Made by a program: the position numbers and the translations under genes. Source: an uncultured Campylobacter sp. (lineage in GTDB: Bacteria > Campylobacterota > Campylobacteria > Campylobacterales > Campylobacteraceae). Taken from it: a stretch of DNA of 21,577 nucleotides. Below the pieces are notes generated by a model. It did not search any database and was not told the origin of the DNA. It saw only the letters and a list, made by a program, of their open reading frames with translations. The stretch covers positions 1 through 21,577 of the forward strand of contig NZ_CALIJA010000020.1 of assembly GCF_938017615.1 (NCBI RefSeq). Direction: 5' to 3'. Positions 13,935 to 21,397 of the stretch are shown piece after piece; position 1 is the stretch's first letter, and the number at the start of each line of letters is the position of its first letter.

Positions 13935-14722
13935 AGTTTGTTCCTTATCCTCGTAAATTTCAACCAAAAATCAAAAAACCCCTCCGTGCCCAAAATACCG
14001 ATGCGCTTTATGGCGTATTTGTCGTCGCCCGCTTCGTAAAGTCCGCGCTTGACGACCACCGCGCCTTTGAAATTTGATCTGGCGATATTTAAAATTTCGT
14101 CGTTAAATTTACCGTAGGGGTAGGCAAACACCTCGCAAGGCTGGGCGCAAATACGCGCTACGCGAGCCTTGGATGCGATGATCTCGTCTGCGGCGAGCTG
14201 CGGATCGCTCGCGTAGGTAAGGTCTAAATTTACGTGGTGCATCGTATGCGCGCCAAACTCCACCAGCCCGCTTGCTTGCATTTTTAAAATTTGCTCCTCG
14301 CTTAGCATCCGCGCAAGATGGGCCGTGTTAGCGCGCTCCCAGTCGTTTTGCACGGCGTCCGGCACCAAAAATATGCTCGCTTTGAAATCGTATTTTTTCA
14401 AAATTTCAAAAGCGCTAGTAAAATTATTTTCAAACCCGTCGTCGAAGGTAATGCAAACCGCCTTTTTAGGCAGCCGCTCTAGCGCGATAAGCTCGCTAAA
14501 CTTAAAGCTGCTAAAGCCGTTTTTCGCAAGCCACGCGATCTGTCTTTCAAAATCCGCAGGCTTCAGCCGCCATTTGTCGAATTTATCGCCCTTATGCTCC
14601 TCTACGCTATGATACATCAGCACCCGCGCCTTATGCCAGCCCTGCGGGATCCGCCACCAGTTATACCGCAGCGAAACGCCCACCGCGGCGGCAAAGATCA
14701 GAAAAGCCGCAAAATAAATCAT
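13931..14722 (-). CDS. NodB-type polysaccharide deacetylase, copy 1
   Basis: A carbohydrate esterase family 4 protein of 263 residues that would remove N- or O-acetyl groups from a glycan. The N-terminus is one membrane segment (2-20), so the domain is probably anchored facing the periplasm. Motifs: VLMYHSV (34-40), ITFDDGFENN (91-100, the metal and catalytic Asp pair), GAHTMHHVNL (157-166, metal-binding His) and FAYPYGKFNDE (199-209). It resembles the deacetylase at 16964-17785, about as long and with the same architecture. It overlaps both neighbours by ATGA, the CgeB-like glycosyltransferase upstream and the family-2 enzyme downstream. The substrate could be the glycan built here or peptidoglycan; the context favours the former. 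Confidence 0.87.
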   Translation of the reverse strand: MIYFAAFLIFAAAVGVSLRYNWWRIPQGWHKARVLMYHSVEEHKGDKFDKWRLKPADFERQIAWLAKNGFSSFKFSELIALERLPKKAVCITFDDGFENNFTSAFEILKKYDFKASIFLVPDAVQNDWERANTAHLARMLSEEQILKMQASGLVEFGAHTMHHVNLDLTYASDPQLAADEIIASKARVARICAQPCEVFAYPYGKFNDEILNIARSNFKGAVVVKRGLYEAGDDKYAIKRIGILGTEGFFDFWLKFTRIRNKL

Positions 14723-15777
14723 CTGAATTTCTCTCCGTTTTTATAGACGAACTCGCGCCACTCGTAGGGCTCGCTAAGCGTTAAGCCAAACGTGAGCTCC
14801 AGTATAAATTTAGACACGCGCGTGGCATTTACGATTTCTAGCGCCCTAGCCCGACCGTTTTTGCCGATAGCCTCGAAACTTCCGTTTTGCAAGCATTCTT
14901 TGATCTTGGCAAAACAATCCTTTACATCGCTAAAATATACGACATCGCGCCCATCCATAAAAAGTCTATCCAAGCCCTTTATAGCGGGACTGAATGTGCA
15001 AACTCCGCACCCCATAAATTGAGCCATTCGATCGGATGAGTATAAAATTTTACTTTGATTCGGCTTCCAAACGCCGTCATCCGCGTTAAAATTTATCGCT
15101 ATTTTAGAGCGCGAAATTTCTTGCTGAAACCGCTCCCCAAATACAAACGGCTCGCCTAAACTTCCGTAAATTTTAATCTCGATCCCCTCTTTGGCGCATA
15201 GCTGTTTTAGAGTCTCGATAAATTCCTTTCTGTTAGGCAGGTAGTCGTTGCCGATATAAAGGACGTCGTGGCTCTTTTCCAAATCAAAATTTCTATCGAA
15301 TGCGGCATCCGAGATATTGGGCATAAACGAAACCAAAGTATTTGGATTGCGGCGCGAAATTTCCGCCAGATCCGTAGCATTCGTGCAAAAAAACGCATCG
15401 GCTAGGGAAATTTTATTAAAATCGCCGCTATCGGCGCTCCTTAAATCCGCATACCACTGGATTATTTTGATCTTCGGCAGTAGCTTTTTGATGCGGCTTA
15501 GAGTATCAAATTTTATCTTTTCGACCTTGCCGATTAAAAGCAGATCGGCGCCGATGTTTTCGCAGATACGCACGAGTTTGGCGTTCATTTTAGCTAACCC
15601 GCTGTTTTTCAGCCCGCAAAAGCGCAGACTCCGCTCCCAATCGCGGTAGCTAAAATCATAGACGAAGTGTCCGCAGCGAACGAGGCCGTGGCTGATCTTG
15701 CGTTCCATGCCGTAGAAAAAACTACCGTCGTCGTATTCGTTAAAAATGCCGCAATGCACGATCTTTAGGCTTCGCAT
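14719..15777 (-). CDS. Glycosyltransferase, CgeB/GT1-like
   Basis: This 352-residue protein has a GT-B layout. The N-terminal half has short hydrophobic strands (KIVHCGIF, DLLLIGKVE, KIIQWYADLRS at 104-114, the last common in CgeB-like proteins). The C-terminal half has DVLYIGNDYLPNRKEF (171-186), KIAINFNADDGVWKPN (225-240) and SDRMAQFMGCGVC (248-260), which fits the nucleotide-sugar end of a family-1-like transferase. No signal peptide is seen. The start overlaps the end of the upstream glycosyltransferase by 13 bases and has GAGGAG as ribosome binding site; the stop overlaps the deacetylase start (ATGA). Donor and acceptor sugars cannot be told from sequence alone. Confidence 0.75.
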   Translation of the reverse strand: MRSLKIVHCGIFNEYDDGSFFYGMERKISHGLVRCGHFVYDFSYRDWERSLRFCGLKNSGLAKMNAKLVRICENIGADLLLIGKVEKIKFDTLSRIKKLLPKIKIIQWYADLRSADSGDFNKISLADAFFCTNATDLAEISRRNPNTLVSFMPNISDAAFDRNFDLEKSHDVLYIGNDYLPNRKEFIETLKQLCAKEGIEIKIYGSLGEPFVFGERFQQEISRSKIAINFNADDGVWKPNQSKILYSSDRMAQFMGCGVCTFSPAIKGLDRLFMDGRDVVYFSDVKDCFAKIKECLQNGSFEAIGKNGRARALEIVNATRVSKFILELTFGLTLSEPYEWREFVYKNGEKFR

Positions 15778-16967
15778 AACAGCTCCTCGTAGTAATTTTT
15801 AAGCGAGCTGATATAATTTTGCAGCGTCAAAGTTTGCTTAAGACTGGCGTGTTTTTGCGCAAAAGCTCGGACGGATTTGCCGTAAGTGCGGTAAATTTCA
15901 TCGATTTTGACGCCTAGATCCGCCGCCTCATACAAAAACTCTTCGCTTAAAATTTCCGAAATTCCGCCCACGCGGGTGGATATCAGCACGGGTGAATAAA
16001 AAATACCTTCGATCAAAATCACCGGAAAGCCCTCCTTGCGCGAGCTGATGACGTGCAGGTGCGACGCGCTCAGAGCAGCCGCAACGTCGTCGCAAAAGCC
16101 GCACAGCCGCACCCTATCCTGTAAATTTAGCAAATCGATTAAATTTTGCAAATTTTGCCTCTCGCCGCCCTGACCGTAAATTTTAAGCTCGAAATCAAAT
16201 TTCAGCTCGCTTGCGGCGCGGATCAAAAGATCAAAACCCTTGATCTTATCGAGCCTGCCGACCGCGACGATGTTAAATTTAAAATTTTCCGCCGCCGCGC
16301 TTGCGCCCTGTTGCAATACGAATGCACTGCCAGTTTTATTTTGCGATGCGTCCGCATCCAAAGGCGTATCTTGCGACGCAAATGCAGCGCCAGCTATGTT
16401 TTGCGGTGCGCCCACAGCGCCAGCCGAGTCGCCGCGCGCATCTTTTTCCCCCTCAAGCGCCTTATTTGCGGCGCCCTCTGCGTCCTTGCAGCGCGCTAAA
16501 ATTTTATGATTTGCAAACTCCAGCCGCGGCTCTATGCCAAAATATATCACCTTCGCGGCGTGATTTATCGTGGTTGCGACCTTGCGCGAGGCTGCGATGA
16601 CGTTTCGCACGCGATTGAAAACGGGCGCCTTGCGGTCGTTGTGTTTGGTCGCGACAAGCTTAAGGTTTAGAAATTTTTCGACCACGAAGCCGATCTGTAC
16701 GGCTTTGGCGCCATGCGAATGTAAAATTTCAAATCCGCCCGAGCGTAAAAACCGATAAATTTCAACGAACAAAAACGGATTGTAGCGCTTGTCGCGGCTT
16801 TTGTACTGATAAATTTGCACGCGCGCATCCAAGCGCTGCAAAAACTCGCATCTATCGGGCACAATTAGCGCCGTCTGCTCGCTTTTGCAAAGCTCATTTA
16901 GCGAGTCGATCACGATCTTTTCGACGCCGCCGTAAAATCTGGAGCAGCAAAGGTAGGCGATTTTCAT
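15765..16967 (-). CDS. Family-4 glycosyltransferase with a repeat-containing insertion
   Basis: A GT-B enzyme of 400 residues. The N-terminal domain starts MKIAYLCCSRFYGGVEKIV with HSHGAKAVQIGF (83-94). The C-terminal domain runs from VAVGRLDKIKGFDLLI (234-249) through KIYGQGGER and the E-x7-E site SSRKEGFPVILIE (308-320; Glu312, Glu320). Between them lies an extra Ala/Gly/Asp/Gln-rich stretch (about 156-228) that ordinary family members lack. It holds four 10-residue repeats (GAVGAPQNIA, GAAFASQDTP, LDADASQNKT, GSAFVLQQGA) encoded by a 60-bp tandem duplication. It overlaps the upstream deacetylase (ATGA) and the downstream glycosyltransferase (13 bp). The domains look intact, so it is probably functional. 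Confidence 0.85.
   Translation of the reverse strand: MKIAYLCCSRFYGGVEKIVIDSLNELCKSEQTALIVPDRCEFLQRLDARVQIYQYKSRDKRYNPFLFVEIYRFLRSGGFEILHSHGAKAVQIGFVVEKFLNLKLVATKHNDRKAPVFNRVRNVIAASRKVATTINHAAKVIYFGIEPRLEFANHKILARCKDAEGAANKALEGEKDARGDSAGAVGAPQNIAGAAFASQDTPLDADASQNKTGSAFVLQQGASAAAENFKFNIVAVGRLDKIKGFDLLIRAASELKFDFELKIYGQGGERQNLQNLIDLLNLQDRVRLCGFCDDVAAALSASHLHVISSRKEGFPVILIEGIFYSPVLISTRVGGISEILSEEFLYEAADLGVKIDEIYRTYGKSVRAFAQKHASLKQTLTLQNYISSLKNYYEELLCEA
16311..16430. repeat. 60-bp tandem repeat inside a glycosyltransferase gene
   Basis: Bases 16311-16370 and 16371-16430 align without gaps at 41 of 60 positions by my count; the best part is TTTTGCGATGCG against TTTTGCGGTGCG. Each unit encodes 20 residues, itself two 10-residue halves. 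The unit length is a multiple of three, so copy-number change would keep the frame. Confidence 0.6.
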
Positions 16968-17785
16968 CTATTTCTGCCCTTTTTCATCTTCAAAATAAAG
17001 CTCAAAAGCCCCTGCCTGCCGCTAACCATGATGCGCGGAATTTCAAAATTTGAGTAGTGAGGGCGCAACACGTCGTTTTGCGTCGTAACGGCGCAGCTAA
17101 AGCCCGCCTCGCGCGCGTAGCGCACGCTAATCTCGTCGTAAAAGCCGAACGGATAGGCAAAGGCGCTGCAAGGGATGTCAAATTTCGCCTCTATTTCGCG
17201 CTTTGATTCACTCATCTGACGCAGCTGCTCTGCCGCGTCTAAGCTAGGTAAATTTGCGTGATCCAGCGTATGTGAGCCGATCTCGATGAGCCCGCTTCGC
17301 AAAAGCTCGCGAACCTCATCGTCGCTTAGCATCTGTTCGCGATTTAGCTCGTCGCTTGATTTTTTCAGATCCTTATCGGTCGCCCAATTCCCCTCAAAGC
17401 GCCGGTTCACGATGAAAATCGTCGCCTTAAAGTCGTATTTTTGAAGTATCGGCAGAGCGCCCGTGAGATTATCGCGGTATCCGTCATCAAAGGTAATACA
17501 AACCGCCTTTGCGGGCTTTTTATCCAAGCTTGTAAGCTCGCTTAAAGTGTAACTCGTAAAGCCGTTTCGCTTCAGCCACGCAAGCTGTTTTTCAAACGCG
17601 GCGGGTGTCACGCGCAGACGGTTAAATTTAGAGGCGTGCTTTGGCAGATGCTCGCGGATCATATGATACATCAGCACGCGCGGATACTCGTAAGGCAGAT
17701 CCTTCGCCCACCACGCGAAGCGCAGGCAAAACCACGCAAAAAATGCCGCCGCCACAAAAGCCAAAACCGCCGCCGCGTAGATCAT
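16964..17785 (-). CDS. NodB-type polysaccharide deacetylase, copy 2
   Basis: A second carbohydrate esterase family 4 protein (273 residues) with one N-terminal membrane anchor (2-22). Motifs: VLMYHMIREH (37-46), ITFDDGYRDN (97-106), GSHTLDHANL (170-179, metal His pair) and FAYPFGFYDE (209-218). It shares the order and wording of the motifs with the gene at 13931-14722, so the two probably arose by duplication, though they are now well diverged. It overlaps the O-antigen-ligase-type gene upstream and the family-4 glycosyltransferase downstream by ATGA. The periplasmic side is the likely place of action, after the glycan has been flipped. Confidence 0.87.
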   Translation of the reverse strand: MIYAAAVLAFVAAAFFAWFCLRFAWWAKDLPYEYPRVLMYHMIREHLPKHASKFNRLRVTPAAFEKQLAWLKRNGFTSYTLSELTSLDKKPAKAVCITFDDGYRDNLTGALPILQKYDFKATIFIVNRRFEGNWATDKDLKKSSDELNREQMLSDDEVRELLRSGLIEIGSHTLDHANLPSLDAAEQLRQMSESKREIEAKFDIPCSAFAYPFGFYDEISVRYAREAGFSCAVTTQNDVLRPHYSNFEIPRIMVSGRQGLLSFILKMKKGRNR

Positions 17786-18969
17786 CGCTCAATCCTCATG
17801 CGATAAGCCAAAAAGCTCAAAATCGTAGCCAAGCTTAGCGCTTCTTTCGACAGATACGCGCCGTGATCAAACTGGCAATCTATCAAAAGATAGATTAGAA
17901 GCGCAAGAACCCCAAACTGCCTGCTTTGAATGCACTCCTTAAAAACGCTAAATAAAATCAAGCCGTAAAAGATGAGGCCGAACACGCCGCTATAAAGTAA
18001 AATTTCTAAAAATAGATTGTGCGGCGCGTTATATTCAGGATGCTCAAGGACCGGGGAACCCGGCAAATTTATATATGAGCCCAGTCCGTAGCCCAAGATA
18101 GGCTTTTGCTGCGCCATTTCCAAAATATAGCTCCAAATCACGGTTCTGCCTGAGGAGTTGCCGCTAAATAGCGCGGCTAGCCTTTGTTCAAACGACGGCG
18201 AAAGCGCAAGCAAAACAGCAAAAATCGCGATGAAGCCTACCGTGAAAAGCAGGTATTTTTTGTTTAGGCTCTTTAAATTTAGCGCGCTATAAAACGCAAG
18301 CGCACAAAACGCGCCGACCCACGCCGCTCTGGAAAATGAAAAGATCATAAAAAATGCAAATAAAAATAGAGCTGCAAATTTAAGCGCCAAAGGCCGCCGT
18401 ATCACCACCGCGCTAAGGCAGAGCCCAAAGCCCATAAAAAGCCCTAAAATATTGCGGTTCGAAAGCGCTCCGCTAAGACCTCCGCGAACAGAGTCGCTTG
18501 AAAAGACGATCGCATCGGCGCTGCTTACAAGCTGATAGATCACGCTTACCGATAAAATTCCAAGCCCCACAAACAAAAAGGCAAAAACGGCGTTTTGATC
18601 AAAAAATTTAAGCTTGTAAAAATAGCAAAGTACCAAAAATATCGCGCCGTATCGAAGGACGAAAAATAGCGTGCTCTGCCATGCTTTTTTTGAGATAACC
18701 GCCTCGTTTAGGAGGTTTGAGATCGCTAGCGTCGCTACCAGGCAGAGGAAGCAGATCGCGATAAATCGCGTTTTTTTCAAAATTTCGCTTAAAATTGCGT
18801 AGTTTTTAAAATACAATAGATGCGCCAAAAAGAGTAAATTTAGCGCCGCAAAGGAGATCTGATAGACCGCGTTTTTGAAAAACAGCGACGCGCACCAAAG
18901 AAGCAGTAGTGTTAAAAAAGTGATCCTCCAGCCGCTAAGCGCGCCGTTTTCGTAAAAAAATTTTTTCAT
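17782..18969 (-). CDS. O-antigen ligase / polymerase family membrane protein
   Basis: A 395-residue integral membrane protein with about 10-12 hydrophobic segments. The Wzy_C/WaaL-type region shows SFSRAAWVGAF (211-221), a periplasmic loop with GRTVIWSYILEMAQQKP (274-290), GYGLGSY (293-299) and APHNLFLEILLYSGVFGL (315-332), including the His317 position conserved in ligases. Such proteins transfer undecaprenyl-linked O-chains to lipid A-core (WaaL) or polymerise repeat units (Wzy); sequence alone cannot separate the two. Its place beside lipid A acyltransferase and core-type glycosyltransferases favours WaaL. It overlaps both neighbours by ATGA. If it is a ligase, the strain could make smooth lipopolysaccharide rather than the lipooligosaccharide of C. 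jejuni. Confidence 0.85.
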   Translation of the reverse strand: MKKFFYENGALSGWRITFLTLLLLWCASLFFKNAVYQISFAALNLLFLAHLLYFKNYAILSEILKKTRFIAICFLCLVATLAISNLLNEAVISKKAWQSTLFFVLRYGAIFLVLCYFYKLKFFDQNAVFAFLFVGLGILSVSVIYQLVSSADAIVFSSDSVRGGLSGALSNRNILGLFMGFGLCLSAVVIRRPLALKFAALFLFAFFMIFSFSRAAWVGAFCALAFYSALNLKSLNKKYLLFTVGFIAIFAVLLALSPSFEQRLAALFSGNSSGRTVIWSYILEMAQQKPILGYGLGSYINLPGSPVLEHPEYNAPHNLFLEILLYSGVFGLIFYGLILFSVFKECIQSRQFGVLALLIYLLIDCQFDHGAYLSKEALSLATILSFLAYRMRIER

Positions 18970-20042
18970 ATTAAACTCTCATAAACCTTTATCGTTTTTT
19001 CTACCATCTGCTCTAGGCTGAAGTTTTGCGAAACGTAGCCGTAGCCGTCAAATTTCAGCTCGCGCGCGGGAGCAAACAGCCCCGCTAACGCCTGTGCGTC
19101 GCCCACGTCAAAAAAATAGCCGTTTTCGCCCTCTTTTATGATATCTAGCGCGCCGCCGTGACGGGTCGCGATCACCGGGCAGTTCAGCGCGATCGCCTCA
19201 GCCATCGAGCGCCCGAAGCTCTCGGGCTTGCTTGAAGCACTTACCATGACCGATGAGAGCGAGTAAATCTCGGCCACCTTGCTCTGCGAACCTGCAAAAA
19301 TTACGCGCTCACCGAGTCCAAGCCCCTCTACGAGCGATTTTAGCTCCGAAAAATACTCGTCGCGACCCGCTCCCACGCCGCCTACGATCAAAATTTTAAG
19401 ATTTTGTTCGCTTGCTAAAGCCGCGGCGCGGATCAGGGTTTTGTAATCCTTAATCTGCGTGATACGCCCAACGCCCGAGACGATGAAATCATCCTGCGCG
19501 AGGTTAAAATTCTGTCTAAATTCCGCGATGAAGCGCTCGTCTAAATTTTTGGGATTAAATTTTTCTAGATCGATGCCGCGCGGAATAATCGTGATCTTGG
19601 CTGCGTCTACGCCGTAGCTTCGCACCACGTGATCGCGCGCATAGCCGCTAGGACAGATGATCGCGTCCGCATCCGTCATGATTTTACTGTAAAAATTTAC
19701 GGAATTTATCCCATGCACGGTGCTTACGATCTTTGCTTTGGGATGGGCAAATTTAACCAGCCACGCTGGCACGCGGGAGCGGACATGCACGATGTCTGGA
19801 GAAATTTCGTTTAAAATTTTACGCAGCTTTAAAACGCGCGCCGGAGCGCTTAGGATATTTTTGGAACAAACGTCGAGCTGTACGTGCATGCCGCCGTCTT
19901 TTTCTATCTCTGGCGCCAATTTGCCGCCGTTACTGATAACGAAATTTTCGATGCCGCGCCGCGCAAACTCTCTATTTAGCTCGACTACGCCGCGCTCGAC
20001 GCCGCCTTCGTTCAGCTCGGGCAGGATTTGCACGACCCTCAT
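18966..20042 (-). CDS. Family-4 glycosyltransferase
   Basis: A cytoplasmic GT-B enzyme of 358 residues. The N-terminus MRVVQILPELNEGGVERGVV with its Gly-Gly-Val-Glu loop is typical of the family, followed by DIVHVRSRVPAW (83-94) and VSTVHGIN (106-113). The C-terminal domain has IIPRGIDLEKFNP (152-164), VSGVGRITQIKDYKTLI (188-204) and the E-x7-E site KPESFGRSMAEAIA (272-285; Glu274, Glu282), with CPVIATRHGGALDII after it. No insertion is present, unlike its counterpart at 15765-16967. It overlaps the ELM1-family gene upstream (20039-20042) and the ligase-type gene downstream (18966-18969) by ATGA. It probably adds a sugar to the lipopolysaccharide core or O-chain. Confidence 0.9.
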   Translation of the reverse strand: MRVVQILPELNEGGVERGVVELNREFARRGIENFVISNGGKLAPEIEKDGGMHVQLDVCSKNILSAPARVLKLRKILNEISPDIVHVRSRVPAWLVKFAHPKAKIVSTVHGINSVNFYSKIMTDADAIICPSGYARDHVVRSYGVDAAKITIIPRGIDLEKFNPKNLDERFIAEFRQNFNLAQDDFIVSGVGRITQIKDYKTLIRAAALASEQNLKILIVGGVGAGRDEYFSELKSLVEGLGLGERVIFAGSQSKVAEIYSLSSVMVSASSKPESFGRSMAEAIALNCPVIATRHGGALDIIKEGENGYFFDVGDAQALAGLFAPARELKFDGYGYVSQNFSLEQMVEKTIKVYESLI

Positions 20043-21397
20043 ATTTTTATCTCCCTCACAAACGCCTTAAGATCGTACTTTGCGGTCTTTTTTAGCGCTT
20101 CATCGTAGCGCCTAGCATGTCCCGTAGAAACGAGAGAGCTTATAAAATCGTCAAATTTATTATGAGCGTCTTTGCGTTTTAAACTCAAAATAGCTACGCT
20201 CGCACTTCCGTTAGATACGGCCTCGCTTATCATCGAGACGCTGTCCTCGCTGATAAAAACCCACTCGCACTGCGCCAAAAAATCGCCGATCGGATTTACG
20301 GGCTCGCGGCTATAAATCACGCTGTAATCCCAACTGAGCTTTTCTAGCGCACTCTCGGTAGCCCGCGGCGTGCGCGGAGAGGTCGTTAACGCAAACTCGC
20401 AGTCCGCAAACCGCGCCCTTACGCCTTCAATCTGCTTTAAAATTTCATCCCCCATCTCAAAGCAGGAATTCGGCCCGCCGATGATAAATCCGATGGATTT
20501 GCGCTGCGACCGGTACAGCCCCTGCGGGCGCGAAAAACTAAGCGAGACGGGCGAAATTTTAAGGTTCGCGCGCGACGTCGGGCGATCATGCGCGCCTGCG
20601 ATGATGACGCTAAAATCCTTGCGGTAGCCCTTCGGATACATCAGTGCTATACTCGGCTTTGCGTATCTGCGCGCGTAAAATTTCAGCGCGTAATAGCTCG
20701 TGGAGCCCGCGCCTACAAATAGATCGAAATTCGCGAAATTTAAATTGCGATCCGCCGCGGCATCTAAATTTGCGCTATCTGACGCGGCGGGACTATTTAA
20801 ATTTGATCCGTTTTTACGGTCCGCCGCCGTGCCACTCCCGCCAAGATCGCACTTAAAAATTTTAAAATAAAGCCCAAAAAAATCAAGCGCGTAGGAGCAG
20901 AGTTTAAGAAGCTTGTTTGCGTAAGCGATCTTGCAAATGCAAAAATCAAGCCCTTTTAGCTCGCAAAATGCGATACTTTGGTTCTCGTGCCCCTTGCGGC
21001 CGTCGCTTAAGATGAGCGCTTTTCGATGCGGATTTTTTGGGGCGGACTGATTTGCAGCGGAGTTTTCGCTGTTTAAATTTAAAGAGCCGCCGCCTGCGTG
21101 CCACGCGTAATCTGAGGCACCCGATCTTAAATTTTTACCTCTAAAATTTTCACGGCGCAAAATGTAAGAGGGGCTGCCGCAAATCGATATGAAATTTCTA
21201 AAGTTCGAATTTTTATAATCTCGCGCGACGACAGCGATCGTCATATAGCTTTCGCGATTTAAAATTTTACCTTCTCGCGCGGCACTGCCTAAATTTACGG
21301 CGCTTTGCTCTTTTGCAAAAAGGCGCGAGCTCTGCGGCGCGGATAAATTTCTCACGATGCCCCGTCTGCTCTCGCCTCTTGAAATTTGCCGCGCCAT
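20039..21397 (-). CDS. ELM1-family protein with long N-terminal extension and insertion
   Basis: The core matches the mitochondrial-fission ELM1 family, a GT-B-like group whose bacterial members often sit in lipopolysaccharide loci. Its marks are ALILSDGRKGHENQS (127-141), FVGAGSTSYYAL (227-238), IGGPNSCFEMGDEI (306-319) and EDSVSMISEAVSNG (384-397). The open frame reaches 21478, but the ATG ending at 21397 overlaps the acyltransferase stop as TGATG, giving 452 residues. Residues 1-125 are a basic, Ser/Asn-rich extension with no recognised domain, and 184-225 (GGSGTAADRKNGS onward) is a second low-complexity insertion. The DNA of the extension is as rich in AAATTT as the gene gaps. An internal start (ATG ending at 21244, weak GAAAG upstream) would shorten the extension. 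Biochemical role unknown. Confidence 0.72.
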   Translation of the reverse strand: MARQISRGESRRGIVRNLSAPQSSRLFAKEQSAVNLGSAAREGKILNRESYMTIAVVARDYKNSNFRNFISICGSPSYILRRENFRGKNLRSGASDYAWHAGGGSLNLNSENSAANQSAPKNPHRKALILSDGRKGHENQSIAFCELKGLDFCICKIAYANKLLKLCSYALDFFGLYFKIFKCDLGGSGTAADRKNGSNLNSPAASDSANLDAAADRNLNFANFDLFVGAGSTSYYALKFYARRYAKPSIALMYPKGYRKDFSVIIAGAHDRPTSRANLKISPVSLSFSRPQGLYRSQRKSIGFIIGGPNSCFEMGDEILKQIEGVRARFADCEFALTTSPRTPRATESALEKLSWDYSVIYSREPVNPIGDFLAQCEWVFISEDSVSMISEAVSNGSASVAILSLKRKDAHNKFDDFISSLVSTGHARRYDEALKKTAKYDLKAFVREIKI

